Of a DNA stretch of 22,462 bases, positions 4,900 through 14,074 are shown piece after piece (positions within the stretch are counted from its first letter, which is position 1; every line of letters starts with the position of its first letter). Source of the DNA: JBBDSJ01 sp040905025 (GTDB lineage Bacteria > Pseudomonadota > Gammaproteobacteria > Methylohalomonadales > Methylohalomonadaceae). A program made the position numbers and the translations under genes. The notes under the pieces were generated by a model. It was not told the origin of the DNA and did no database searches. It saw only the letters and a program-made list of their open reading frames with translations. The DNA is taken from positions 1-22,462 of the forward strand of contig JBBDSJ010000106.1 in the NCBI GenBank assembly GCA_040905025.1, given 5' to 3'.

Positions 4900-6336
4900 T
4901 CAGTCCAGTTTACGCAAGCGTGGGTCAAAGGCATCACGTACAGCATCGGAAAACAGGTTGGCTGACAACACCAGCCCCAGCATGAAAGTAAACGCCGCCA
5001 TCAGTGACCACCACACCACCGGTTCACGCGCCATTTCCAGTCGTGCACTGTTAATCATATTGCCCCAGCTGTTCATACTCGGATCAACGCCGATATTGAT
5101 ATAGGACAATACCGCTTCGGCCAGCACCAGCGAACTGAAATCCAGCACCACGGATATCAACACGATATGCATGACATTCGGCAGGATATGCCGACTGATG
5201 ATGGTCAGATGCGAAACCCCGAATGCCTGTGCTGCCTGGACATATTCAATCTCGCGCAGTTTCAGTGTTTCACCGCGCAACAGGCGGCAAAGACCTGTCC
5301 AGCTGGTGATGCCAAGGATTAGACACAGGAACAGCAGCCGCAGATCCGCACGTGCTTCAACATTGGTGAAACTTTCGGCATTGTTGGCCATGTACACCTG
5401 CAACAACAAAATGGCTGAGGCAATCAATAACACACCCGGTATCGAGACCAGCGTGGTGTAGGTGTACTGCACGATATCATCGACCCAGCCGCGGAAATAA
5501 CCGGCGGCAATACCGAGGAAGATAGCAAACGGCAGCATCACCAGCGTGGTCAGCGTACCGATCACCAGGCCGGTGCGAATACTTTTCATGGCCTGGTAGA
5601 ACACATCCTGACCGACCTTGTCGGTGCCCATGATGTGATAAAACGGTGCCAGCTTGTAGGCAATACAGGTTAACAACAGCAAGGCAGCGTAGGTATACAG
5701 GATCGTGTCCCATGGGACCGGTGTTTGCCGACGATAGATGCGTACCAGATACGATTTGAAATTGTCACTGGAACGGAAAGCCTGCCAGCACAGCAATAAC
5801 ATGACACTGACAATCCAGATAATAGCAGCCATACCAACGCCGCCGAGCGACCGTTGCATGATGTCCGGCCAGCGTTCGGTTTCAGGATCCTCCAGATGTG
5901 CACCGCCGTATTGCAGGCGCGGGTACTCGAGATATTGGCTACCGTCTTCAGCAGAAAATGCTTCTTTGGAAAACCCATAGGCGGCAAACGGTGCCGAATA
6001 GGTTTTTTCCACCTGCGTCCGTACGGGTCCCATCACGACATCAAAGACACTGATGACATCACTCGAGTAGGCCGTTTTCGCGGCCAGCTCGCTGTTTTCT
6101 TCGGTAACCGGCTGAACCGCTTCGATACGTGGATGAAAATGGATAGAGTCCAGTACGCCGATCAATACATAGGCAGCCAGCACTACCGCAGCAGCCATGC
6201 CCAACCGGCTTTTTGCCACCTGCCGCCACGGTGTACGTAAATGTTCATGCCGGCGCGCATACCAGACAAAACCCGCAATCATGACGATCAACAGGTATAT
6301 CAGTGCATCTGTCCATAAAATAACCGGCATGGCCAT
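4900..6336 (-). CDS. Peptide-type ABC transporter permease (DppC/YejE-like), extended N-terminus
   Basis: An inner-membrane permease of 478 residues, clearly longer than typical DppC/OppC proteins (about 300-340). The C-terminal part (about 235-478) is the usual transport domain with the EAA loop EYVQAAQAFGVSHLTIISRH and the ending FSDAVRDAFDPRLRKLD. The extra N-terminal part has helices at about 8-26 and 47-64, then a roughly 100-residue soluble stretch. Further helices follow at about 168-187 and 214-231 before the core. Extended N-termini occur in YejE-type permeases, but the large loop here is unusual. It starts 4 nt after the first permease stop (the ATG at 6336; an ATG two codons on is also possible). 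It pairs with that permease to form the membrane channel. Confidence 0.88.
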   Translation of the reverse strand: MAMPVILWTDALIYLLIVMIAGFVWYARRHEHLRTPWRQVAKSRLGMAAAVVLAAYVLIGVLDSIHFHPRIEAVQPVTEENSELAAKTAYSSDVISVFDVVMGPVRTQVEKTYSAPFAAYGFSKEAFSAEDGSQYLEYPRLQYGGAHLEDPETERWPDIMQRSLGGVGMAAIIWIVSVMLLLCWQAFRSSDNFKSYLVRIYRRQTPVPWDTILYTYAALLLLTCIAYKLAPFYHIMGTDKVGQDVFYQAMKSIRTGLVIGTLTTLVMLPFAIFLGIAAGYFRGWVDDIVQYTYTTLVSIPGVLLIASAILLLQVYMANNAESFTNVEARADLRLLFLCLILGITSWTGLCRLLRGETLKLREIEYVQAAQAFGVSHLTIISRHILPNVMHIVLISVVLDFSSLVLAEAVLSYINIGVDPSMNSWGNMINSARLEMAREPVVWWSLMAAFTFMLGLVLSANLFSDAVRDAFDPRLRKLD

Positions 6337-6340
6337 CGTC

Positions 6341-7318
6341 CTAATTCAGCCGCACGCGTGGATCAACCAGCGTGTAGGAAATATCGGTCAGCAACAGACC
6401 GATGATATAAAGCACGGAACCCAGAAACACCATCGAGCGCACGATGGCAAAGTCCTGCTGATTGATGGCATCGATGGTGTAGCTGCCGAGTCCGGGAATA
6501 CCAAAGAACGACTCTGTAATGAGGCTGCCCATGAACAACAGCGGCAAAACCACCACTATGCCAGTCAAAATCGGTATCAATGCATTGCGCAAGACATGCC
6601 GTCCCATGACTACACGTTCATTCAGGCCCTTGGCACGTACCGTGCGCACGTAGTCCTTGCCCATCTCTTCGAGGAATATCGTTCGATACCAGCGCGTACC
6701 CGAACCAATACCATGCACAATACCGATCAAGACCGGCAGGATCAGGAACTTGATCGCTTCCATGCCGGTGTCATAGCCGGAGATAGGCACCAGGCTCAGC
6801 AGCTTCCCAACAACATACTGGCCGCCGATAATATAGAACAGGCTCGAAATCGACATCAGGATCACGCACAACACCACCCCGGTGGTATCAATATACGTGG
6901 CACGGAAAAATGCCACGAGCAGGGCAAACGTGATATTGACCAGCAAACCGAAGATCAGTGTTGGAATGGCAATCGCCAGACTTGGCCACATGCGCTGACT
7001 GATATCATGGCCGATATTGCGGCCATTGTCGGAATTGCCAAAATCAAATACAAACAAACGCACCGACTTGTCGAAGAAAATGGTGTCAGTCAGCTTGCCG
7101 TCGCCTTCGGCCTGGCTGTTCCAGAACAGCGGCTTGTCATAACCCAGTGACTGTTTCCATTTCTCCACCGCTTCATCCGTGACACGCCGTTCACCCAGAT
7201 GCATGCGCGCCATGTCATCCGGGCTGTTAACCACAAAAAACAACATGAATGTCAGCACGTTCACGCCGATCAGGATCGGAATGGCATACAGTATTCGGCG
7301 AATAATATAGGCAATCAT
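6341..7318 (-). CDS. Peptide-type ABC transporter permease (DppB/OppB-like)
   Basis: A 325-residue inner-membrane permease starting MIAYIIRRILYAIPILIGVN, the classic N-terminus of DppB/OppB proteins. The EAA loop GKDYVRTVRAKGLNERVVMG followed by RHVLRNALIP lies at about 220-250, and the protein ends YTLVDPRVRLN. About six helices are visible. The periplasmic loop after helix 1 (NSPDDMARMHLGE...) is longer than usual and lacks the PGGP-type sequence I associate with YejB. It is therefore called DppB/OppB-like rather than YejB. Its ATG overlaps the stop of the binding-protein gene as ATGA (7315-7318), showing tight coupling. Together with the second permease and the double ATPase it forms a complete importer. 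Confidence 0.9.
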   Translation of the reverse strand: MIAYIIRRILYAIPILIGVNVLTFMLFFVVNSPDDMARMHLGERRVTDEAVEKWKQSLGYDKPLFWNSQAEGDGKLTDTIFFDKSVRLFVFDFGNSDNGRNIGHDISQRMWPSLAIAIPTLIFGLLVNITFALLVAFFRATYIDTTGVVLCVILMSISSLFYIIGGQYVVGKLLSLVPISGYDTGMEAIKFLILPVLIGIVHGIGSGTRWYRTIFLEEMGKDYVRTVRAKGLNERVVMGRHVLRNALIPILTGIVVVLPLLFMGSLITESFFGIPGLGSYTIDAINQQDFAIVRSMVFLGSVLYIIGLLLTDISYTLVDPRVRLN

Positions 7319-9552
7319 AGGGCGGCAGACTTCTCGCGGCGGCGATAGACTGCGATGGCAGGCAGTAGAGCGGCTATAATGACAATTGCCAGCAGTACCA
7401 GTGGCCAGATCACGGGCTCATTCCACTCGGCGCGCCTTTCGGCCCGCAATTCCGGATCAATGCGCTTGTACTTGAGCGAGTTATTCGCCATCAGGTTGGG
7501 CTTGGCATTCTTGTACCACTCATGATGCAGGCTGTACGCCACCGGATGGAAACCGAATAACCAGGGTGAGTCGCGCCGGGCAATATCCACCATCTCATCA
7601 ATAATCGCCTGCCGCGCCGGACTGTTGTCCATATTCTTCATACGATCAAACAATGCATTGAATTCAGGATTGTTATAGTTGGCGGAATTCGCGCCTTCAT
7701 CACCGGTGTCGGCAACAGCGGCATTGGGGCCGTGCAGCAAAAACAGAAAGTTTTCCGGATCTGGATAATCCGCATTCCAGCCCCACATGAATATCTGCGC
7801 CGTACCCTGGCGAATTTTTTCACGGAAGCGATTGTAGTCACTGCCACGCACCACCAGCCGGATCCCGAGTTTGTCGAACTGTTTTACGAACCAGTTATGC
7901 ATCGCGCGTGAATCCGGGCCCCGATCCAGCGTGTCGTAATAGAGGATCAACGGCCGGCCGGTATCACGTTCGCGGCCACCGGGATAACCGGCCTGTTCCA
8001 GCAGACGCCTGGCTTCTTCTATGGGCTTGCGTACGGCCTCACCATTTTCCCAGTCATAAACATACGGATTGATACCGGCCTCGCCTTCGACATGACCAAA
8101 GATACCCGGCGGGATTGGCCCCTGCGCCGGCATCCCGCGACCGTTCTGGAAAATACTTATGAGTTCCTCGAAATCCACTGCAATGGCAATCGCCCGGCGC
8201 AACAGCCGCGCGCGTTCGCTGTCACCACCAACGACCGGATCGGTCATGTTGAAACCCATATAAAATGATGAAGTTGTCACGGCCGTCAACAGATTGATGC
8301 CCTTGACCAGCATTTCCTCGGTCAGCTCGGCATTGCCCTGGACATTGAATTGCACGGCCTGATCAAAACTGTCAGAGGCGATCGCCGAAACATCATAATA
8401 ACCCTGCAGGAATTTGCTCCAGCTCGGTATGGATTCCTTTTCCAGACTATAAACCGCCTTCTCAATAAACGGCATCGGCTTGCCGGCATCATCAAGAAAT
8501 CCGGCCCCGGCATCGCCCGGCTCACCCTCGGTCGGGTACAGCTCGCCACGAAAATTCGGATTGCGCTCCATGACCATGCGCAGATTCGGATTGTTCTCCG
8601 TCAACATGAAGGCACCGGTACCGATCGGATACCAGTCCAGTGTGATGTTGCGCTCGGCCATGCCCGGCTGGCTGTGAAATTTATCTGCTTCCCACGGCAT
8701 CGGCGAGAAGAACGGCATCGCCAGCCAGTAAACAAACTGTGGATACTTGCCATTGATTTTGATCTCATAGGTATAGCGATCAATCTCGCGCACACCTTCG
8801 AGTTCATAGTCACGCAAATCCAGAAACGGATCAGCGCCGGAACCAGTCGGCGTGTTACGCAATTCCTCGGCGAGTGCCGGCATACCGACGATATATTTAC
8901 TCATCAGTCCGGCGATTGGTGAATGCACATGCGGATGGGCAAAGCGTTTGAGTTGATAGATATAGTCAGCCGAAGTCAGTTCGCGGCTACCAACCTGTTC
9001 GAAATCTTCCAGTGCGTATATATCTTCCAGATCCGCCGGCTGCATGTCATGGTAGCGATAATCACCGCTTGTGTTTCTGGCAAACGCCGGGTGTGGCTGA
9101 AATTCAATACCGGGCCGGATCTCGATGCGATAAATACTGTAACCGACATCATCCGGCGCGGTGTCTGCCGGTAACGGATTACCATCAATATCAAACAGCT
9201 CCGGCGTCGGCATCTCGGCGGCAGTCAGTGTGGTCAGTTCATACGGGCGCTTGAGAAAATGGTACTGCAGTGGTGGTTCGTAAATCTGGGTGATGAATAT
9301 GTATTCATCGGCGCTGTAGGCCGTGATCGGATCCAGATGTTTTGGCCGCCCGGAGAATGAATCATAATAAATCGCCTGGTCGCTTTCGGCGGCCGGATAG
9401 GGATTGTTCCAGGAATCCTCACTGCAGGCCGCCAGCAAACACAGTGCCAAGCCGACGGCGATTCTACGCAGCCCCCGGGCAAGTAACCCGGCTCGGCGAA
9501 CAGCGATATTCGGGCAGGTCATCCGGTTTGCGTTATTATTGTGATTGGCCAT
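7315..9552 (-). CDS. Peptide-type ABC transporter substrate-binding lipoprotein (SBP_bac_5) with C-terminal membrane anchor
   Basis: A 745-residue periplasmic binding protein, longer than usual OppA/DppA proteins (about 530-600). The N-terminus has a basic region, a hydrophobic core and the lipobox LLAAC with Cys43 as lipidation site. The mature part carries family 5 solute-binding features, for example DWYPIGTGAFMLTENNPNLR followed by MVMERNPNFRGE. A middle region reads NPYVYDWENGEAVRKPIEEARRLLEQAGYPGGR. The last 35 residues contain a strong transmembrane helix (IWPLVLLAIVIIAALLPAIA) followed by YRRREKSAAL, so the C-terminus appears anchored too. This is unusual for the family. The start at 9552 is uncertain: an ATG at 9522 would also leave a complete signal, and neither has a good ribosome-binding site. 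It is the first gene of the ABC operon. Confidence 0.88.
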   Translation of the reverse strand: MANHNNNANRMTCPNIAVRRAGLLARGLRRIAVGLALCLLAACSEDSWNNPYPAAESDQAIYYDSFSGRPKHLDPITAYSADEYIFITQIYEPPLQYHFLKRPYELTTLTAAEMPTPELFDIDGNPLPADTAPDDVGYSIYRIEIRPGIEFQPHPAFARNTSGDYRYHDMQPADLEDIYALEDFEQVGSRELTSADYIYQLKRFAHPHVHSPIAGLMSKYIVGMPALAEELRNTPTGSGADPFLDLRDYELEGVREIDRYTYEIKINGKYPQFVYWLAMPFFSPMPWEADKFHSQPGMAERNITLDWYPIGTGAFMLTENNPNLRMVMERNPNFRGELYPTEGEPGDAGAGFLDDAGKPMPFIEKAVYSLEKESIPSWSKFLQGYYDVSAIASDSFDQAVQFNVQGNAELTEEMLVKGINLLTAVTTSSFYMGFNMTDPVVGGDSERARLLRRAIAIAVDFEELISIFQNGRGMPAQGPIPPGIFGHVEGEAGINPYVYDWENGEAVRKPIEEARRLLEQAGYPGGRERDTGRPLILYYDTLDRGPDSRAMHNWFVKQFDKLGIRLVVRGSDYNRFREKIRQGTAQIFMWGWNADYPDPENFLFLLHGPNAAVADTGDEGANSANYNNPEFNALFDRMKNMDNSPARQAIIDEMVDIARRDSPWLFGFHPVAYSLHHEWYKNAKPNLMANNSLKYKRIDPELRAERRAEWNEPVIWPLVLLAIVIIAALLPAIAVYRRREKSAAL

Positions 9553-9827
9553 TCAACTGGACGAATTACTGGCAATTTCTGGATAATTTACGGGTAATGA
9601 ATCCGGATACACACTATCCAGAGTTCTCTAGTGGCTCAAGCTTCTGGCATTATAACCCCAATCGGAGATTATCAGCCCGGACCGGTTACGTGCCAGTCCC
9701 TAAATGAGTATATTTACCGGCGCTCCATATTATTGACTGCACAGGTTATTGACCATACAGACCGGGGATGATTCCCGTCGCAAAATTCAAGTCAAAATTC
9801 ATATTAAATTACTCAAGGATATCAGTT
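9553..9827. other. Divergent intergenic region between the ABC operon and fabI
   Basis: This 275-base gap must hold promoters in both directions. On the minus strand a perfect TATAAT lies at 9654-9649, about 95 nt before the binding-protein start, but I see no good -35. The plus-strand candidate is listed separately. No coding region is convincing here. Confidence 0.45.
9733..9761 (+). promoter_or_regulatory. Candidate sigma-70 promoter of fabI
   Basis: TTGACT (9733-9738), a 17-nt spacer, then TACAGA (9756-9761). This would give a leader of roughly 60 nt to the fabI start. The -35 is good and the -10 moderate. Confidence 0.4.
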
Positions 9828-10607
9828 ATGGGAATTATGCAGGGGAAACGCGCGTTGATTGTCGGCGTCGCCAGTAATCGATCCATTGCCTACGGCATCG
9901 CCCAGGCCATGCAGCGCGAAGGTGCAAGCCTCGCTTTTACGTATCAGAACGAGCGCCTGCAAGAACGTGTAGCAAAGTTTGCCACCGAGCTGGGTTCGGA
10001 CATAGCCATCGAATGTGACGTCAGCAGCGATGAACAAATCCAGAACACATTCGCTGAGCTGGGCAAGCACTGGGATGGCTTTGATGTCCTCGTCCATTCA
10101 GTCGCTTTCGCGCCGCGCGAACAATTGCAGGGCGAATATCTGGCCAATATCACCCGCGAAAGCTTCAATATGGCGCACGAAATCAGCTCCTACAGTTTTG
10201 CCGCGCTCGGCCAGGCCGCCCGGCCGATGATGCAGGGCCGCGCCGGTGCCATGCTGACTTTGAGCTATCTCGGTGCGGTACGCGCCCTGCCGAACTACAA
10301 CGTCATGGGGCTGGCCAAGGCCAGTCTCGAGGCGAATGTCCGCTATATGGCCGCGAGCCTCGGCGCGGACAATATTCGTGTCAACGGTATTTCAGCCGGC
10401 CCCATCAAGACACTGGCGGCGGCCGGGATCAGCGGTTTTCGCGATATTCTCGAGCATGTCGAGAAAACCGCACCATTGCACCGCAATGTCACGATTGAAG
10501 AAGTCGGCAATGTCGGTGCGTTTTTGTGCTCGGATCTGGCCTCGGCGGTGACCGCTGAAATCACCTATGTCGATTGTGGCTACAGCAATGTGTGCATGAG
10601 CCTGTAG
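9828..10607 (+). CDS. fabI: Enoyl-[acyl-carrier-protein] reductase, NADH type
   Basis: A 259-residue short-chain dehydrogenase that performs the last step of each fatty-acid elongation cycle: NADH-dependent reduction of trans-2-enoyl-ACP, in the cytoplasm. The N-terminal GKRALIVGVASNRSIAYGIA is the FabI form of the nucleotide-binding loop. Tyr147, Tyr157 and Lys164 in LSYLGAVRALPNYNVMGLAK are the active-site residues, one position shifted from E. coli FabI. The length matches E. coli (262). The ATG at 9828 has AAGGA 8 nt upstream; the frame is open 20 codons earlier, but without that signal. The symporter gene begins 8 nt after the stop. FabI is the target of triclosan and isoniazid-like inhibitors; no resistance substitution was looked for in detail. 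Confidence 0.95.
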   Translation: MGIMQGKRALIVGVASNRSIAYGIAQAMQREGASLAFTYQNERLQERVAKFATELGSDIAIECDVSSDEQIQNTFAELGKHWDGFDVLVHSVAFAPREQLQGEYLANITRESFNMAHEISSYSFAALGQAARPMMQGRAGAMLTLSYLGAVRALPNYNVMGLAKASLEANVRYMAASLGADNIRVNGISAGPIKTLAAAGISGFRDILEHVEKTAPLHRNVTIEEVGNVGAFLCSDLASAVTAEITYVDCGYSNVCMSL

Positions 10608-10615
10608 CCACAGGC

Positions 10616-11836
10616 ATGCCGCAGAAATCCGACATCTGGCTGTTGTGGGCCATTTTATTCGGCGCCATCGCCGGCCTGGCGTGTGGCTGGTGGTTTGGCC
10701 CGACCATGCAGCCAATCGGCTGGGTTGGCGATCTGTTTCTCGACATTCTGAAGATGCTGATCCTGCCGCTGATTGTGGCGGCCGTCATCAGCGGCATTGG
10801 TGGCCTTGGTGATATCCGTCAACTCGGCCGGCTCGGCGGCATCACAGTCGGTTACTACTTCTGCACTACTGCACTTGCAGTGCTGGTCGGCCTGATTCTG
10901 GTCAATATTATTCAGCCCGGCGTCGGCGTCGACACATTCTCGGCCGATAGTCCGACAGACGTTATCGACGCCGGCAGCGCAACCGGTATTAGCGATCTCG
11001 TTCGTTCACTGGTTACACCCAACCTGGTCGACGCCGCCGCCAACCTGCAATTGTTGCCCATTATTGTATTCTGCCTGTTGTTCGGCGCAGCGCTGACGAC
11101 ACTGGGCGAACGTGGCCGCACTGTTGTTGATTTTTTCAATGGCCTGAATGAAGCCATGATGAAGCTGGTGATGTGGGTGATGTACCTGGCGCCAGTCGGT
11201 GTGTTTGCATTGATTGCGAACACGCTCGGGCAGGCTGGCGGCGGTGCGGCATTCTGGCAGGAACTACAAGCTGTTGGCTGGTACACAGCCACCGTGATCA
11301 TCGGCCTGTTTGTTCATTTTCTGCTGTTGCTGGCTGTCGCTGGCTGGCTTGGCGGGCGTGGTCTGGATTATTTGCGCGCCATGGGCCGGGCACTGATCAT
11401 GGCTTTCGGCACCGGCAGTTCATCGGCCACCCTGCCCATCACGATGAGTGCCGCAGAGGCCGGCGGCGCGGATCCGAAAACACTCAGATTTGTATTGCCA
11501 CTGGGTGCGACCGTCAACATGGATGGCACCGCATTATATGAAGCGGTCGCCGTGATGTTTATTGCGCAGGCGTACGGCATCGATCTGGGTTTCACCGCCC
11601 AGACCCTGATCTTCATTACGGCAACACTGGCAGCCATCGGTGCGGCCGGTATTCCACAAGCCGGACTGGTGACCATGGTCATCGTGCTAAGCGCGGTTAA
11701 TCTGCCGCTGGAAGGGATTGGCCTGCTACTGGCGGTTGACTGGTTTCTGGATCGTTGCCGTACGACAGTGAATGTCTGGGGTGACAGTGTCGGCGCTGTT
11801 GTCGTCGGCCGTCTGAGTGGGCAAACAACCCGTTAA
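10616..11836 (+). CDS. Dicarboxylate/amino acid:cation symporter (DAACS family)
   Basis: A 406-residue inner-membrane secondary transporter of the GltP/GltPh/DctA family, which takes up glutamate, aspartate or C4-dicarboxylates with Na+ or H+. The family's transport core is complete. The serine-rich hairpin FGTGSSSATLPITMSAAE is near residue 265 and the NMDGT motif (GATVNMDGTALYEA) near 300. The second hairpin AAIGAAGIPQAGLVTMVIVL and the last motif DWFLDRCRTTVNVWGDSVGA follow. The arginine in the latter (DR-RTTVN) is the residue that usually favours acidic substrates. The start is the ATG at 10616, 8 nt after the fabI stop; there is no strong ribosome-binding site, so translation may depend on coupling to fabI. 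No metabolic link with fabI is obvious. Confidence 0.9.
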   Translation: MPQKSDIWLLWAILFGAIAGLACGWWFGPTMQPIGWVGDLFLDILKMLILPLIVAAVISGIGGLGDIRQLGRLGGITVGYYFCTTALAVLVGLILVNIIQPGVGVDTFSADSPTDVIDAGSATGISDLVRSLVTPNLVDAAANLQLLPIIVFCLLFGAALTTLGERGRTVVDFFNGLNEAMMKLVMWVMYLAPVGVFALIANTLGQAGGGAAFWQELQAVGWYTATVIIGLFVHFLLLLAVAGWLGGRGLDYLRAMGRALIMAFGTGSSSATLPITMSAAEAGGADPKTLRFVLPLGATVNMDGTALYEAVAVMFIAQAYGIDLGFTAQTLIFITATLAAIGAAGIPQAGLVTMVIVLSAVNLPLEGIGLLLAVDWFLDRCRTTVNVWGDSVGAVVVGRLSGQTTR

Positions 11837-11842
11837 ACTGAC

Positions 11843-11874
11843 GCTTCCGGAGATGTCTGGGCAAGTCCGGAAGC
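11843..11874. terminator. Stem-loop between convergent symporter and ppiD genes
   Basis: GCTTCCGGA (11843-11851) and TCCGGAAGC (11866-11874) form a perfect 9-bp stem with a 14-nt loop in the 48-nt gap between converging genes. There is no clear T-run on either side. It may act as a bidirectional barrier, but classic intrinsic termination is not shown. Confidence 0.4.
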
Positions 11875-11884
11875 ACCTGCTGGT

Positions 11885-13798
11885 TTATAGATTCAGATTA
11901 CTGTCAAAGATGCGAATGTCAGCACGCGCACGCATATCTTCCAGTGTTGATATCCATGTATTCTGGGCACGTGCCTGTATCAACTGCTGTCTCAGTTGCT
12001 GGCGTTCGTCATCAGACAAACTGTCAACTTCAGGCGTCTGCACATTGCTGACACCGACGATGATATAGTCGCCTGAACCGATCGAGACACCAGCGTAAAT
12101 CGTGCCTGCAGTTTCCGGCTGGCCGGCCCGGAATGCCGCTCGCAGGACAGACCGGCTTACGTTGGTATCATTACGTGCAACTGATTCTTCAAACTGCCAT
12201 TCAATGTCGTATTCAGCTGCGACCTGCTCCGGATCCGTACCCTGACGCAGGGCCTCAAGAATGGCTTCGCCGCGCTCGCGTGCCTGTTCCTGCGCACGGG
12301 TAAACTTAATATCATTAATGATTTCCTCGCGCACTTCGTCAAGTGCAAGCGTGCGGGCCGGTTTATGTTCCGCCACACGTAGCACGACTACACGGGTATC
12401 ACTCAGATCAACCGGTTGACTGTTCAGACCTTCCTTGAGCACCTCATCAGAAAAAGCTTCCAGCACCACGTCGGGATTGGCGGCGACACCACTACCACCG
12501 CCTTCGTTAAACCAGTCGCTAATCTGAACTTCAAGACCGGTTTCGGCGGCGGCGACTTCAAGCGAATCCGGATGCTCGAATGCGGCATTCGACAACCGTT
12601 CAATCTCTTCAAAAAACAGTTTCTCGGCTTCGGCCTCGCGGTAATCTTCTTCAAGTTTTTCCCGGACCTCATCAAACTCGGCATCACGCGGCAGTTGCAC
12701 TTCTTCCAGACGAATGACATGCAGGCCCACATCGCTCTGAATGGGTTGACTCAACTCACCCTCTTCAAGTGCAAACACTTCTGCATCTACTTCCGGTGAC
12801 AGTTCACCTTGCTTGACAGCATTAAGATTCAGTAATTCCGGTACCTGTTCAAACTCGTCACGATAATTCTCTACAACGTCGGCAAATGATTCACCCGCTT
12901 CAATCTTGTCACGCAGAAATGAGGCTTGTGTACGCACCTGATCCAGCGCTTCAGCATCGGCATCCGGCATTAACCGGACAATAATTTGTTCAATCTTTCG
13001 GGTTTCCGGCTGATTGTAATTCGCGCGGTTAGTCTCAAAATAAGCCTGCAGCCGATCTTCTGTAACCTCAACCCGCGGTGACAGGGTGTCGAGCGACAAA
13101 TCCAGATAGGCAATTCTGATTTGTTGTGGCTCCTGGAAAGATCTCTGGTTTTCGTTGTAGTATTTTTCGATATCAGCATCATTGACTTCGATACTGTCGT
13201 AAACAGCGCGCGCATCAATCGTGGCATGCAGAACATCGCGGGTTTGTGCATCCAGGCGGGCCATTGCCTGAACTTCAGTATCTGTGATAAATGTACTGGT
13301 TAGTAAAGCTGTCTGCATCTGTTCGGTCAGCATTTCCTGGCGGATCTGGCGTTCAAACATATCAACAGTAAAGCCCGACTGTGCCAGAGCCTGCTGATAC
13401 AGCGCCTGGCTGAAACGGCCATCACGTTGAAACGGCTCCAGCCCGGCAATGGTTTTGATCACTGCTTCGTCACCTATACGCATGCCAAGGTCATGCGCCT
13501 TTTGTACCAGCAGCTGATTCTCGATTATGCGTTGCAACGCTTGCTGCTTGATTAATTCTTCCGTTTCACTGTCGATGGAAGTATTACCCATGCGGTTCTG
13601 CAATTCGCGCCGGAAATTAAAAAATTCGCGTTGATATTCAGTGACTGTGATTTCGCGATCACCAACTTTGGCAGCAATCAGATTGGCACTGCCGTCAAAA
13701 TAATAATTAATGCCAAACAGTGCGAATGGCACAATCATTACTGTGACAATGACAACGGCAAACCAGCCGGTAACCACATTACGTATATTTTGCAGCAT
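11885..13798 (-). CDS. ppiD: Periplasmic folding chaperone/peptidyl-prolyl isomerase PpiD
   Basis: A 637-residue inner-membrane-anchored chaperone that sits near the Sec translocon and helps newly exported proteins fold. Residues 1-11 are cytoplasmic and one helix follows (GWFAVVIVTVMIVPFALFGI, about 12-31). Next comes a long SurA-like N-terminal region (about 35-260). A parvulin-type domain (about 262-370) includes RKIEQIIVRLMPDADAE and ends DVGLHVIRLEEVQ. The C-terminal region completes the chaperone cradle. Length and order match E. coli PpiD (623). The ATG at 13798 has AGAGG 10 nt upstream. It lies downstream of hupB and the two tRNA genes but is separated from them by a terminator, so it probably has its own promoter. 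Confidence 0.92.
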   Translation of the reverse strand: MLQNIRNVVTGWFAVVIVTVMIVPFALFGINYYFDGSANLIAAKVGDREITVTEYQREFFNFRRELQNRMGNTSIDSETEELIKQQALQRIIENQLLVQKAHDLGMRIGDEAVIKTIAGLEPFQRDGRFSQALYQQALAQSGFTVDMFERQIRQEMLTEQMQTALLTSTFITDTEVQAMARLDAQTRDVLHATIDARAVYDSIEVNDADIEKYYNENQRSFQEPQQIRIAYLDLSLDTLSPRVEVTEDRLQAYFETNRANYNQPETRKIEQIIVRLMPDADAEALDQVRTQASFLRDKIEAGESFADVVENYRDEFEQVPELLNLNAVKQGELSPEVDAEVFALEEGELSQPIQSDVGLHVIRLEEVQLPRDAEFDEVREKLEEDYREAEAEKLFFEEIERLSNAAFEHPDSLEVAAAETGLEVQISDWFNEGGGSGVAANPDVVLEAFSDEVLKEGLNSQPVDLSDTRVVVLRVAEHKPARTLALDEVREEIINDIKFTRAQEQARERGEAILEALRQGTDPEQVAAEYDIEWQFEESVARNDTNVSRSVLRAAFRAGQPETAGTIYAGVSIGSGDYIIVGVSNVQTPEVDSLSDDERQQLRQQLIQARAQNTWISTLEDMRARADIRIFDSNLNL

Positions 13799-13852
13799 TT
13801 AGTTAAGCCTCTTCAGTACCTGTTCTGCAGACATTCATATCAACGTTTAAGC

Positions 13853-13888
13853 GCAAATAAAAAAGGGCGTCCGTTTGCGGGACGCCCA
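13853..13888 (-). terminator. Intrinsic terminator after tRNA-Asp
   Basis: On the minus strand, GGGCGTCC pairs with GGACGCCC (13887-13880 with 13872-13865) around a 7-nt loop. A T-rich tract TTTTTTATTT follows. It lies 11 nt past the 3' end of tRNA-Asp, so it ends the hupB-tRNA transcript. Confidence 0.88.
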
Positions 13889-13898
13889 TTAGCATAGT

Positions 13899-13975
13899 TG
13901 GCGGAGCGGACGGGGCTCGAACCCGCGACCTCCGGCGTGACAGGCCGGCATTCTGACCAACTGAACTACCGCTCC
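13899..13975 (-). tRNA. tRNA-Asp (GTC)
   Basis: A 77-nt gene with encoded CCA. The acceptor GGAGCGG pairs with CCGCTCC, G is the discriminator, the T arm is GCGGGTTCGAGCCCCGT, and the anticodon loop reads CTGTCAC with anticodon GTC. It lies 8 nt downstream of tRNA-Val on the same strand. Confidence 0.97.
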
Positions 13976-13983
13976 GGATTCTT

Positions 13984-14059
13984 TGGTGGGTGCTGAGGGG
14001 TTCGAACCCCCGACCCTCGCCTTGTAAGGGCGATGCTCTCCCAGCTGAGCTAAGCACCC
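13984..14059 (-). tRNA. tRNA-Val (TAC)
   Basis: A 76-nt gene with encoded CCA. The acceptor GGGTGCT pairs with AGCACCC. The D arm contains AGCTCAGCTGGGAGAGC, the anticodon loop contains TTACAAG (anticodon TAC), and the T arm is GGGGGTTCGAACCCCT. It begins 15 nt after the hupB stop. Confidence 0.97.
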
Positions 14060-14074
14060 CGGAATTAAGGCGCG

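Noticed and set aside
6197..7150. Long plus-strand open frame of 317 codons antisense to the two permease genes
   Set aside because: Its translation is rich in His, Gln and Arg with no domain, and it lies opposite two well-supported permease genes; it is a mirror of their codon use.
8350..8922. Plus-strand 190-codon frame inside the binding-protein gene
   Set aside because: It is antisense to a clear 745-codon gene and has no domain.
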